The translations under genes and the position numbers were made by a program. 64,000 nucleotides of DNA from Nematostella vectensis (taxonomy: Eukaryota > Cnidaria > Anthozoa > Actiniaria > Edwardsiidae): assembly GCF_932526225.1 (NCBI RefSeq), contig NC_064034.1, forward strand, positions 8,542,001 through 8,606,000, in the 5' to 3' direction. Positions 49,001 to 59,506 of the stretch are shown here, one piece after another (positions within the stretch are counted from its first letter, which is position 1; each line of letters opens with the position of its first letter). The notes beneath the pieces were generated by a model that worked only from the letters and a program-made list of their open reading frames with translations, ran no database searches and was not told the origin of the DNA.

Positions 49001-52000
49001 CTCAGTGTGTACCAAAGAACACAGCTTTCATCAATAGTTTGGGGTTTCGCAGGAGTTAGGGAAACCGGTGAACCTTGTTTCCTAATTAGCAGAAGTGACA
49101 ATATTTCAGCACAAAATATTGAGTTGTTGAATAAGCATTGAATTGTTGTGCTGAATGATAAAATGTTATGATACGTGTAATAGGGCTGGTGATTTTTTTT
49201 ACCGAGATCTATGGTCAAGTACTGATTTTTGTCGGCGACAGTTGGAGTCCACGCAGAGCCCGATAACACAGGGTTGGTTGGTGTGCCAGAGGATGCCGAG
49301 AAGGCGGAGTTGGAGATGCTCAACAGATATCCATCCAACAGGGAACCACAACCAACTATAAGACAAAACAATTCAACTACATTATCATTGCTCAGTTCGT
49401 TTTTTTAAAAGCCAAGTGACAAAAGCGACTATCTTGTTAAAAAAAAAGGCTTGATGAGTGCAACTTTAACCTCAAACAGGTTATGTACCTAAATTGTAAA
49501 TTCGTATCGTTTATCGCATTGCTCAGGCCAAAGCACGCCATGCAGGAAAGGTTAACGGTTGTCAAACATAAAAAAAAACATGCTGAAAAATACGCCATTT
49601 TACATCATTACTATAATTTTCTTCCCAATTTCCACGTTTGGCTTTTCCTATGGACTCGTTTTATAAATCGTTGAATAATTAATGAATTACAAAGATGTTT
49701 ATTATTATTGCGCTTATATGCCACTGTCAACGGACTTAATTTTAATCAACTCACTTTCATCTCCTTTCCTGTTCTCACAGTACGTCCCGTAGTAACTTGA
49801 TGGGCACATGCAGCCAGACTCGGTGCACACACCGCCATGTTGACACGGGTTCGGTTCACAAGGACCTGATGAAATGAAAAGAAGAAGTGACTCCTAATCA
49901 AATTAATTAAATTAAATTAAATTGGTAAATTCATTTAAATAAAATTCAGCAAATTGACTGGCATAAACTATCATTTGTTTACATTCACATTCCCTTAAAG
50001 GTCACTAGACGTACAGACATTACTTCCCTTCCCACCAATAATCAAGTGAATAGAATTTCAAGAATGAATATATATTTACCTAATGACACATTTTATGGTA
50101 ACTCACTAGCAAGTAATGATATCCCCCCATCATGCAGAATGATCTCAACCGCCATCGGGACATCAGACGGTGGCTTGGTAAGCAACGGCTCCGTGAACTT
50201 GGGAGTGTCAAGGGCCGCTTCAGGAGAGAGAGGCATAGACAGCAGTGTTATATTGTCCTCCCTAAGACCGTCTGATACAAGCTTTAGGTCCGCTTCAGAA
50301 TCAGACGTAGTATTGTCCCACATTAAAACACACAGCTTTTTAGCATCAGCAGGCGCACCGGATTCGTTGAATCGTTTGCGAACTTCATCGAGGGCTGCTT
50401 TAATCGAGGGTTCTCCAGTTGGTAGAGGTATAGAATCTACGGCTTTCAACAGTTCCTCTTCGCTTAAGTCGGAGTCAAAGCTTATTACCTCTGAGGCTTT
50501 GTCTCCGAACACGATGACATTGATGTTCATATTGTCGGTGCCGCCGTGACGGCTAATTGTTTTCTTGATGACGTCTTTGATGAAATTCAAGGTCTTGGTG
50601 GCATTGATTCCAGCAGCAGACACAGCAAATGTCACATAGGATGGCTTGAGATCATCTGAAAAACAGCAACAAATATACCATCAATATATTGAAACTCTTC
50701 GATAAGTAGGACTAAAGCTTTAGCTGTATAATCCAATGATGCCGGTGTTTAACTCGAAAGCAATAATAATCAATATAATACAATACATCTGAAACCTTAT
50801 GCAATGACAAAACTCCGCAGAGTGGCATACCGTATTATCTCGAATAAGCGCTGCCCGCCACAGCGACGATAATAAATGTTATAACCAACCTCAAACAAGC
50901 AATTCACCCATATGACAACAATTCCATATTAAATACTGCATGGAAAGAGATGCTAGTCGACTTTTCAACATTAACACATCTCACCATTCAGAATAACCTT
51001 CATGACTTCGTCCATAGTGTCCATTGGGCTGTCTGTTGCGTTTGCCTGAATGACTGCGCGCTTCGACTCGGTGTACGCTACAAGTTCCGTCTTATTTGCT
51101 TTTTGAATACCAACAGCAATTGTTATGATATTCTTTTCATCAAAAGGCTTCAGCGCAGTCCGTATATCAGGTTCGGCGACATTCAATGGGCGATCTACAA
51201 TAATGACATTGTACTTCTTTGCTGTTGGTCTTGAAGAAGACTCATTGAAAACTTTGTAAACTTCTTCTAATGCTTTTGGAATGTCTGGAGAACCTGGAAT
51301 CCTGGAAATCTTTTCGATTTCATTTTTAAAGGATTCCTTGTCAGGGAGTGAGTCTGAAAAGTCAAATACCCTGGTCGGAGATGATCCGGCGTTGACGACA
51401 CCGACTCGAAATTTAGATGTTCCAAATTTAGTAGTAAACGATTTTATGATTTCCTTCATAAGAACATAGATCTGTTCCGGAGTCGCGCTGTCTGCAGAAA
51501 GCGTGAACGTCAAATCAAGCTCAGGAACTGGAATAAAATGGTAACAAAATCAAATATTTGATAATATTTTTTTTTAATTCTAAGCAATATCATTGCAATT
51601 CATAAAATGCTATCAAGGGAAAGAAAATAGAAAACACAACGCAATTGAGGACAACATAGATTGCAGTCACAAAATGACTTACTTCTTGTGATCTTTTCAA
51701 TGATCTTCTCGGCCAAGTCCCATGAAATACCACCATCTTTAGAGTAGATAGTATTTCCTCTGTACGGACAATAGTCATATATCTTACTGGAGTCAACCGT
51801 GCTTCCCAGCGCAACAGTAATGATAGTGACACCCAAATCTCCGAGACGCTTCCTGGCTAATTTTAGTTTTTCCTGGTCATCCACGGTCAACCTGTCAATC
51901 ATTATCACCAGGACTTTTCTAGACTCCTTTCGGGTAGTCGAGGTTGTGAAAATCTTATATGCTTCTTCCATGGCTAGTGTGACGTTTGCTGCGCTGTCAT

Positions 52001-55000
52001 CGACTTTAGCGAGACCATTCACAGCGTCAAGGAATGACTTGTCATCCGAGTAGGCGCTGTCGAAGTCGAATGCGGTTGAAGCTGTTTGACCAAACACGAT
52101 GGCACCATAGTGGATTCTGTAAATTCCGTACCGACGGATAAGCATCTGTATGATGGTCTTCATGAGCATAGTGTGAGGACTTGTTGATGAGAGTGTCATA
52201 GCAAACACTATGTCCATTTCCTCGGTGCCATCTGATAAGAAAAACAAAACATATATAGGTATGTATGACTTATTATAATGATCCAAACGATTGCGTTGCG
52301 TTTTTATTACTTTTATTACATCGGGGTGCCGCGTAACCATTGCAACATAGGCATTTCTTCAGTTCCGCCTAATAGGGGAAATAATTGAAGCTCTCCTTGC
52401 TCATTACAACAATGTGATCGATATAAAATGCGATATAAATGGAATAAATATAAACTCATCACATTGTAAAACGTCAAACTACTCTCGTGTTTTATTGTAT
52501 GTAGCCAAAGTATGTAGCATATAACGTAATGTTTTATTATCTTATATAATGTCGATCAGCCACTTCTTTTCTTATGGGTTTGCCATTGAAAATACATCGG
52601 TTTATTTCGAAAAAAAAAAGGCAAAACGATATTTTATTTCAAGTATTTCAGGCACTTGCTTGTATTCCAACCGGACCATTAGAAAAGTGAAGGGGGGGGG
52701 GGGGGTGGGCAAGGAACGAAATAAAAGTTATACACGATGAAAAGCCTGGAAAAAATGCATGCAGCCCAAACCAGACAGACCAAAACAAAAAATGCATACA
52801 AGGATTAAAAAAAATCATGCACGATACAAGAAAAAAAAAACATGCACGACTGAAACCTTCCCCCCTCTTTTTTATAATGGTTGGCCCCTCAGTAGATTGA
52901 AATGGATCCTTTGAGTGAGTCGGTATTGTGCGAGAGCGTAAGATGGTGGTGTGATTGAGTGAGTAAGCGGAAATCACACCTGTCGATTTGATAATATCCG
53001 AGCACCTGGGCTCCTTGAAATCAAAACTTTTTAAGAAGAGTATTTCAAACTCGTGAAAACAGTGTAACAATTGGAAGTTTCTTCGGCCTGTTAAATACTA
53101 CTAATTCCAATAGATTCTTTTGTCGGTTAAAGTTACCGTCAGTCATAAATTGTTACGCCATCAACCGGAAGAAAACTGGTGCGATTGTCACTTTAAGGTA
53201 ATTCCCTTGAATTGCACTACGCACCCCTTCTGCGCATAGTGGCGCGCGCTGTTTGTTTGAATTTTCCGGTATTAAGTGCGCGCGCGCCACAGTTGTACAA
53301 GAAAACAAAGCAAAAGGCGCGCGTTTTTTACTTAAAATCGCTTTGACAGAAAAACGAAGTCGGTTACCCCCATTTTTTATTTGCTCAAATAGTTTAATAT
53401 ATACGGAAAAATGATATACTGAAAGAAGAAAAAAAGTTGGGTTGTAGAGGTTTTGTTATTTCTCTTAAAAGCCGTAAAAATACTTCAAAATGGCGCTCTT
53501 TAACGTATGAATAGTGGCGAAAACAATGTCTTTCAGTGCGTTCTCTTAAAATGTGATTTGTTTTGAGCATTAGCTACTACGGGTTATTGTTTAGGAGATC
53601 GGATTTTGGCAGCTCGACAAACAGAACTTAATTTTCTAAAGACTATAGGTACTCTTTTTGAAAACTAAGAGTTGGGATTTTTCCTTGCGCGATCAGTAAA
53701 AACGCGGTAAATCTACGCCCCTCTGTTGTAAAAACAAGGTCGGTACCCCCATTTTTTATTACATTTTTTGAAAGCCATTAACTTCAATATTGTTTATGCC
53801 AAGTTTAAAAAATTCTGGGTTGTAGAACTATTTCACGGGAATTACCTTAACTCTAATGATTATAGTGATAAGACGCCTCATATACTAGCTGATAAATACT
53901 CCTTTCACCGACAAGTACCTTTTAATATACGTCGTACAATGTGGTCCCCAAGAGGTCCAGGCTGATAAGTGTCATTCACATGAGTCGCGTCGTTTCTTCT
54001 GGATGTCATCGCACGAGCCTCTTCTTTAGTGACTTCGGGGCCCACGCCGGACGCGACCACTATGACACCCTCATCGTGCAAGGGTCTTGCCGCAGACTGG
54101 AGCTGCTGAACCGTCTTACCCGTGGCTTTGTCGAAGATCACGGTAACTCCCCGTCTGACGTTCGGCCGAGCACTTGCATCGTTCAAAACTGTTCTGGCAA
54201 AGGAGAGAGCCTCCGTGATGGCCGATGAACCATTCTCTTTAACAAGGTTATTGGATTCTTCGATAAGCGCTTCGCGATAAGGGAAAGCGGTATTGAAGTC
54301 AAATGTCTTGACACTACTAGAGCCATAGAGAATGACTGAATAATGGAAGGTGTAGACACCAAATTTGCTTCCGATCTTCAGGATGCAGTTCTGCATGAGG
54401 GAAAAGGTTGTTGAGGATCTCATGGAGCTTGCACTGAGTACGAAAACGATGTCAATCTGTGGAACTGATAAAAACAACCCAACGCAATTCAGACTCGCAT
54501 TATTAAACATGTAGTTTATTTTTAACTTACTTAAGCAGATGTAAAAATCAGTTAATGTGATGTGAAAGAATACTCTTGTAATGTCAATACTAAAACAAAT
54601 TCACAACCCTTTCACGGGGAGGGGGGGGGGAAGCTTTCTAGATATATTACCTCATTTGTTCCATAAAATCCCGTATTTTAAAATCTTCCGAGAGCCAAAA
54701 TGTTCTCTGGGCTTGGGGACCACTATGGGTATGATAAAGAACTGCACAATACTCACAGTGCACCACACGATTCATAATCATCTCTCCAGTGGCTACGAAG
54801 CTCTGATTAATCACTGGAAGCATGACGTTGTCTCTAAAAGCGGAGATATAATAACACTCCAATGCGTCGATATATCTCCCGAGAGCAACAGGAATAATTA
54901 GCACTCCCAGATCCTGTAGAGGGGCCGATAAGCTCTTCAGCTTAGCCTCACTCAACCCTGATCTCTTGTCCATCATGGTCACCAATATCTTCCACGACTC

Positions 55001-58000
55001 TGAGCGAGCCAGACTTGCATTAGCGTAGATCGTCCGCGCATGCTCAAATGCTTGGTCCATGCCTGACCCACCAGTGGCCTTCTTTATCATCGAGACTGCT
55101 CGAAGGAGTATCTCTTTGTTGGGAAAAATTGTGTCAAAGCTGTAGTAAGTAGCAGGGACGTACCCGTAGAGGATAAAGGAGTAGCGAAGCCTTCCGAAGG
55201 AATACTGGTGGATGATGGAGCGCATCGTGTTGTACATGTACGTATAGAGCGTATCCGCCTGAATTGATGCGGCGTTGAGCATAAAGCAAAGGTCGATTTC
55301 TTGTACGTACACTAGAAAATAAGCACAGCTCAAGCATAAATGTCATATTATTAAATGATGTTCAATGTTTAAAATTTGCGATGCTACGAAATTATTCTCA
55401 CTGGCTAGAGATAAAAACTGGCTCATACCTTGGTCGGCTCATCATATTATATTAGGCTAATTGTGCGTGGGCCTTATTTCTGAGTTTTTGAGGAGACCCG
55501 TACTGTTTATAGTAAAAAAAGATGTAGGTTCTGCTTTTCTCGTTACTTACATCGATACACTTTGTCCATAGTTCTTTCCTGGAGTTTTTCTGGGGTGGCG
55601 TTTCTCGGAACAGCCTCATAGATGACGTCATACCAGTTGGTAGCGATCGTCAGTAGTTGTCTCCTCGTCACTCCTGGACCAATCCCAACAGGAATTATAC
55701 GCAGTCCTGATGTCACCATCGAATCAGCAATGTTTCGAATAGTCATGGCATCGATGTTAGTGTCTTTATCCATCATAATAACAACGTCCTTTTCAGCGCC
55801 CGACCGAACTTTAGCGTCGTCAAAAGTTATCTTACACTTGCGCAATGCGTCGTCAACAGGCAGATCGCCAGATCCGCCCAACTCGGAGGTGTTATCAACC
55901 AATTTCTTGAAGGTGGTTGCATTGTACTGTAAGAACTCGGTGTATGAATACCTGATGACTGAGTTGTTGACTCCCGGGCCATACACCACGATGCTGTAAT
56001 GTACGGTATCCACTCCATATTTATCGACAATGGCTCCTATAGACATACGCATCGCCTCAAACGATTCAAACACAGTGGCTCCGATAGCAAAAGTCACGTC
56101 GAATTCTAAAGAAAATAGAATTATTATTTTTTATTAGCATTATTTTTCCATCGGTATTATGAATTGGGCTAAGCAAAAAAGGATATATATGAGAGTAAAG
56201 ATTACGGAAAGTCTTTCGTTTCTGCGCTTCCAGCACGTATTAAAGATAAATTAAAGGATTATAAATATTTTTTTCCCAATCAGCTTCTTGATAATATACA
56301 ACAATTAAACCCTGGAAATAGCATGATGTAGTTGCTAGCTAGATAATATTCAACAGTAACACATACCTTTTAGAGCTCTTGTCATGATTCCAATACACAT
56401 GTGCTTGACGTTAGCCGTAGGCGGCCTCAACATTACGTAATAGCTGTTAAGAGTGATCCAGCCCAAGTCTGGAACAGGCATCATTCGTCCGACTCCTACA
56501 CCGACAACCATCGCCCCAGCACGTCTCAATAGCACTGCCTCGGCCTTGCATTTTACTTCGCTTGCACTAGATGACCTATCCATCATCACGATTAGGATTC
56601 GCCTCGCTCCTTCACGAGGAGAGTTCTCAAATACAGTCTTTGACTGCTGCAGGGCTTTTACTAAATCAGGGGTCCCATTCTCTCTGACTGCACCATCAAT
56701 AGCCGTGTGTACTTCAGCTTTTGTCGTGAAGTTTCTCGTCAAGTTGAAGACTGTCACGACGCTGTTTCCGAACACGATGGTCGCGTGTCGTATTGTACGT
56801 ATTCCATATAAGGTAACGATTTCTTTGCATGTGTTTTTCATTGTGGTGAAGATTTGATCTGCTGAGGCTGATGTCGCACTGATGGCGAATATGATATCAA
56901 TGGCGGGAACAACTGTGGCAGAAATTCAATTTTTGATTAAAGCTTACTTTAGCCAACATATGGGATACATTACAAAAGAATATTAATGTATTAGTATATT
57001 TTTAAATTGTCGAATATATATCTTTTAGAGTTTGCAATTATGGCAAGGATGATATGAATGGGGAAAACCGCTATTACATGAAATTGATTAGTCTGAAGCT
57101 GAGTTCACAGTTATGGTTCAGATGTATGAAATGCGGAGGCTACTGTAACCTGAAGTTTTATGTTGTGAGTTTTTTATCCATAGCACACCAAACGTCTTTA
57201 ACATAGCGTTAACCTGTCAATCTTTAAATATTTTCCGAAAGGCGCGTTATTATAAGATCATATACAGTCAGACCTGGTGTACATCCGTAGAACTCCACTC
57301 GAAGAGCGAACTCAGAGCCGTTGTTTGCCAATGTGGGTGCAGGTTCAATAGGATCGATCTTGATATAGCGAGCACTCTGCGTCGGCACGATGTCATGGGT
57401 ACTGACAGTTGCGCCAGTTAACAACCACGGGGGATCAGCACTTTGCCAGTCCTGTATACATAAATGTTAGTTAAATATCGATTATGTTGGTCAACATGCC
57501 TATGTAAGGAGATGTGTTATTAAAAACAGTTTCGATTTTCTTAGACAAATTGACTCCCAAATCACTCCCATGGGACTGTAGTAGCTTACTAGTCTCGTAG
57601 ACATAGACTGTAGTTATAGGTCGCTTTAGGTACGCCTTTAAAACTATATATGGTCCACTCAATATGCTAGAATGATTATGAAAGGAAATGTGTATCGAAG
57701 ACAGTTTCTATTTTCTCAGGAAGATTGACTAAGATTGGTAGTTGATCGGTAGTATTCTACGCCCTGAATATTACAATGATTTAATCGTGTTTTATACCTT
57801 ACAGGATCCAAGTGGTTTCTTGAGGCATTTGAAATTCACGCCGTCATCGCTAAAGTGCAGTACGATGTTGGTGGGAGCAGGTGAAGGTACAGTCTCGTTT
57901 CCATCTCCACCAAACGAAAATTTCGATATTTCCATCTTTTGACCTGTTGAACCGTAAATAAAAAAAACATCTAAGCAACTCTTAAATTCAATTGCAATTC

Positions 58001-59506
58001 TACAATTTCACAACCAGAGAATAGATGGCGTTAAAAATGTCGTATGCATTGTCAAATCCATTGTAGTCGTACAACCTACGACTTTAAACATACAATAGCT
58101 CACAAATAGACTTCAACTTCTAACCTTAACCTTCTCTTCCTTGATCTAAACGAGATAAGAGTTTTCCAGCGAGAAAGAGACCTAGAAAGAGTGCCCTAGG
58201 ATATCATAAAGTATATCGGGGTATAATTAATGTATGTAGAGGTTGATCTCGGTTTGGGTTTCACCGAGTGAGAAAATAATTTTCTAGTGAATGGCAGCCC
58301 AACCTTATTCAAAAATCTTTTTCAGGTTTATTTTGGGTTCCCTGAACCTGATAATGTTTTGTTTGGCTTTGGGCAAGCAGACTGCTATGAGAATGGGGGA
58401 GGAGTTTGCCCGCCTCTTTTTCAATGTGTTTCTCAGACTCCAATGATGCAGTGCAGCCATGTAAAGGGGCCGAAAATGGCAGTTTGCTTGAAATGGAGAT
58501 GTTAGCGTTAATGATTATGGATGAAGGCTGTAAGAAAGAGCGCAATAAAGGTATCAACGTGTGACTTAATCCGCATTAGCTTGTCTTACCCGTAGTTCGG
58601 TATTTTGTGTCTCTTTTGAAATAAATGTTTGGTCAGAAACATTGGTTTGATATTTTGACAACGGAGTCAATTCTATTACTACATTGATTAGATGCGCTTT
58701 TAAAGGTCGTCTTTGCCTTGGATGAATTCTTGACTATCCAGGTCTGGTGCTGTTTAGTTTGCATTTCTGACGTTCTGGAATTGGGTGTATATTTTACCGG
58801 TTTTCAACGGCGCTATATGAGTGAACGTGTTAACTGGCAGCCAGTGTAGTTCCAAAGTACTCAAAACTCGAGAATACGAAGCACAAGCATGAAGGAATGT
58901 TTTTATTTTTATCCGTTGTCTTGATCAGAATATAAAGCGGCATAAAACAAGACTATTAAAATAATGCAAATGATTCTTCGCAGTGCCACTTACCAAGATC
59001 TATTGTTAGCGATTGATCGACGCTCATAACCGTCGGTTTCCATGCGATACCTTTCAGTGAAGGTATCCCAGTGTGCCCCGAGGTCGCAGTAAAAGACTTC
59101 TCGGTGATACCCAGGAGGTAGTTGTCGACAAAAGGACCACATCCAACTACGAAAAAAACAAGCACAAGAATGTTAGCGGGCTACAATGACATCCTTATTG
59201 GTTATGGATGGGAAACTTAATCAGGATTATGATACAATATCAATAATCATTTTTATTATCTATTTTATTTCAATGTCGACAAATTTAAATTAATTCGTTT
59301 ATCTATTCTATCCTAACACTGGATCAGCCTCAGAATGTTTATAACAATTGAAATTTAGGCAATGACAGCCTAATTGCAAAAATATTGCAAAAATAGTATT
59401 CATACTTACTGTCCGTTAAGTCAACTGAAGCACCATTTTGTCTTACGAATACGATTAAGATAACTAAATATAAGATATAGGCCAACACTTTGTTTCGTGT
59501 CCCCAT
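38019..59506 (-). CDS. Gene B: type I membrane protein with 14 vWA, 3 F5/8C and 2 EGF domains
   Basis: Complete in the window: 32 exons whose lengths sum to 10,794 bases, divisible by three, giving about 3,597 residues and a stop at 38019-38021. Order: signal peptide; F5/8C-1; vWA1-7; EGF1; F5/8C-2; vWA8-14; EGF2; F5/8C-3; stalk; one transmembrane helix; Gly/Ala/Ser-rich tail. Domain-bordering introns are phase 1 down to the transmembrane exon, then phases 2, 2, 1, 2. vWA8-14 repeat vWA1-7 in the same order, so the core arose by block duplication. All 14 vWA domains lack the first metal-site Asp. A role as an adhesion or recognition receptor fits the layout but is inference; no known gene name is recognised. 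The 60818-60914 exon could provide an alternative start. Confidence 0.88.
40305..40383 (-). CDS. Gene B exon: transmembrane helix
   Basis: IIPLALIPILMFTTAIPMLL then RFGPGG: about 20 uncharged residues, followed by Arg and, in the next exon, Lys residues, as expected for a type I protein. The exon ends in phase 2. Confidence 0.75.
40565..40645 (-). CDS. Gene B exon: juxtamembrane stalk
   Basis: A 27-codon phase 1-1 exon reading LAKVPAVDQRPEKWDVDVTK then DGESYVW. Charged, with no cysteine; it links the last F5/8C to the membrane. Confidence 0.7.
40883..42091 (-). CDS. Gene B exons: F5/8 type C domain 3
   Basis: Exons 41882-42091, 41378-41577 and 40883-41012 with the same 1-1, 1-0, 0-1 phases. 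Landmarks: GCGHMELGVM, SGWCASPIDATPYLQIHFG; YYISYTNDTEARWYNY; KFLRIYPLKGE and FCMQAAVHGC. It is the longest F5/8C domain here, about 180 residues. The middle exon's donor (CCA|GTAAAT) was chosen because it alone gives phase 0. Confidence 0.8.
42164..42271 (-). CDS. Gene B exon: EGF2
   Basis: SCSKSPCLNGGTCVKNGA, then YSCLCFMGYSGKNCEIG. Six cysteines, phase 1-1. Confidence 0.85.
42416..42967 (-). CDS. Gene B exon: vWA14
   Basis: Opens ELDITFAISATTQNATKTIE with central VVVPIFDAPLFPE. Like vWA7 it has lost the G-x-G strand end (VPVPVQPLAD). Confidence 0.87.
43173..43715 (-). CDS. Gene B exon: vWA13
   Basis: Opens EVFVTFAVTPNKNS with central ALVVLTDQKFAKS. The intron before it is only 69 bases (43716-43784), among the shortest here. 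Confidence 0.87.
43785..44339 (-). CDS. Gene B exon: vWA12
   Basis: Opens EIDLVFAISPSIDR with central VFVPILDRNTENP and IVPVGIGDDV; ends EEIISKIIGG. Confidence 0.87.
44420..44962 (-). CDS. Gene B exon: vWA11
   Basis: Opens DVDVVYALSTSSNS with central AVVIITDNTSGKT; shares PY.EAL.EE and PLH..GIIVV-like segments with vWA4. Confidence 0.87.
45342..45893 (-). CDS. Gene B exon: vWA10
   Basis: Opens DIDLIFIMNAASADS with central IIVPIMDIRTGLS; the TYTYMQNIVKSIIQRY segment parallels LYTYMYNTMRSIIHQY of vWA3. Confidence 0.87.
46619..47158 (-). CDS. Gene B exon: vWA9
   Basis: Opens FDVTFVISASTNK with central IVVVITDKDSGAD and IIPVGIGNNV; ends EIMKNIYR. Confidence 0.87.
47645..48193 (-). CDS. Gene B exon: vWA8
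   Basis: Opens DLHMMFAISATSTI with central VLVVFMDKGSGVP; NLYGIRTIKYS parallels TLYGIRTIRHA of vWA1. Confidence 0.87.
48293..49355 (-). CDS. Gene B exons: F5/8 type C domain 2
   Basis: Exons 49203-49355, 48598-48737 and 48293-48455, phases 1-1, 1-0, 0-1. Landmarks: GCGSLLDGYLLSI and YLTIDLG; VSYSTDGSNY; ARYVRFHPSEP and LSLRVEVYGC. Nearly the same plan as F5/8C-1. Confidence 0.87.
48762..48917. mobile_element. MITE with CAGNGGCGTAG ends
   Basis: CAGCGGCGTAGCCAGGATTT at the left and the inverted right end CAGGGGCGTAGGCAGGGGGG match. About 156 bp, with pyrimidine/purine-rich interior. It starts only 24 bases from the acceptor of the 48598-48737 exon. Such ends are common in hAT-type short elements. 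Confidence 0.75.
49755..49865 (-). CDS. Gene B exon: EGF1
   Basis: PCEPNPCQHGGVCTESGC, then MCPSSYYGTYCENRKGDE. Six cysteines with a short middle loop; phase 1-1. Confidence 0.8.
50107..50655 (-). CDS. Gene B exon: vWA7
   Basis: Opens PSYVTFAVSAAGINATKTLN with central LCVLMWDNTTSD. Matches vWA14 (FAISATTQNATKTIE). The usual hydrophobic, glycine-containing strand late in the domain (GVG/GIG) is replaced by LSMPLSPEA. Confidence 0.85.
50985..51527 (-). CDS. Gene B exon: vWA6
   Basis: Opens ELDLTFTLSADSAT with central YNVIIVDRPLN; ends DEVMKVILNG. Matches vWA13 (DEIIKAILNG). Confidence 0.85.
51683..52231 (-). CDS. Gene B exon: vWA5
   Basis: Opens EMDIVFAMTLSSTS with central VLVIMIDRLTVDD. Matches vWA12 in position. 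The intron before it, 52232-53918, carries a piggyBac-like element. Confidence 0.85.
53085..53192. mobile_element. Partial MITE related to 21701-21900
   Basis: Shares TAGATTCTTTTGTC, the AACCGGAAG...AA.CTGGTGCGATTG core and the CTTTAA end with the right half of the 21.7-kb MITE. It stops exactly at the TTAA where the next element begins. Confidence 0.6.
53193..53850. mobile_element. piggyBac-like non-autonomous element bounded by TTAA
   Basis: TTAAGGTAATTCCC at 53193-53206 is an exact inverted copy of GGGAATTACCTTAA ending at 53850. TTAA at both ends is the target duplication expected of piggyBac elements. Internal direct repeats carry GGTTACCCCCATTTTTTATT-like and GGGTTGTAGA phrases. No transposase. 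Confidence 0.7.
53919..54464 (-). CDS. Gene B exon: vWA4
   Basis: Opens QIDIVFVLSASSMR with central VTVIFDKATGKT; ends LGDHIVRRILKG. Matches vWA11 (LGDRIVARILKG). Confidence 0.85.
54757..55311 (-). CDS. Gene B exon: vWA3
   Basis: Opens EIDLCFMLNAASIQAD with central ILVTMMDKRSGLS; ends TGEMIMNRVVH at a GTGAGT donor. Matches vWA10. Confidence 0.85.
55551..56105 (-). CDS. Gene B exon: vWA2
   Basis: Opens FDVTFAIGATVFE with central VVIMMDKDTN and IIPVGIGPGV; ends TMDKVYR. Matches vWA9. Confidence 0.85.
56367..56912 (-). CDS. Gene B exon: vWA1
   Basis: Opens AIDIIFAISATSAS (Ser at the first metal-site Asp) with central ILIVMMDRSSS. Ends ITLNSYYVM...GIMTRALKG, matching vWA8 (LALNRFYVM...DIMTRVLKG). 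Confidence 0.85.
57274..59146 (-). CDS. Gene B exons: F5/8 type C domain 1
   Basis: Exons 58994-59146, 57798-57943 and 57274-57451, phases 1-1, 1-0, 0-1. Landmarks: GCGPFVDNYLLGI and SLTIDLG; FSDDGVNFKC; ARYIKIDPIEP and FALRVEFYGC. The 58994 side intron (57944-58993) is 1.05 kb with nothing recognised. Confidence 0.85.
59410..59506 (-). CDS. Gene B exon 1: signal peptide
   Basis: MGTRNKVLAYILYLVILIVF then VRQNGASVDLTD, ending in phase 1 at ACA|GTAAGT. The ATG at 59504-59506 is chosen because it puts the basic residues just before the hydrophobic core. An in-frame ATG farther upstream would make a poor signal peptide. Confidence 0.8.

Larger units (their letters stand above)
52232..53918 (-). 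other. Gene B intron with nested repeats
   Basis: The 1.7-kb intron between vWA4 and vWA5 contains a G tract (about 52692-52706), a MITE fragment (53085-53192) and a TTAA-bounded element (53193-53850). No exon is seen. Confidence 0.7.
38614..59409 (-). other. Gene B introns over 300 bases with nothing else recognised
   Basis: Introns 39060-39452 (contains a G tract at about 39135-39155), 41013-41377, 41578-41881, 44963-45341, 45894-46618, 47159-47644, 49356-49754, 50656-50984, 56913-57273, 57452-57797 (a weak internal direct repeat around ACAGTTTC.ATTTTCT) and 57944-58993. No further exon or RNA gene is seen in them. Confidence 0.6.

Noticed and set aside
52648-53070. 140-codon minus-strand frame in a gene B intron
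   Set aside because: Runs through a G tract and A-rich sequence; no homology to the flanking exons.
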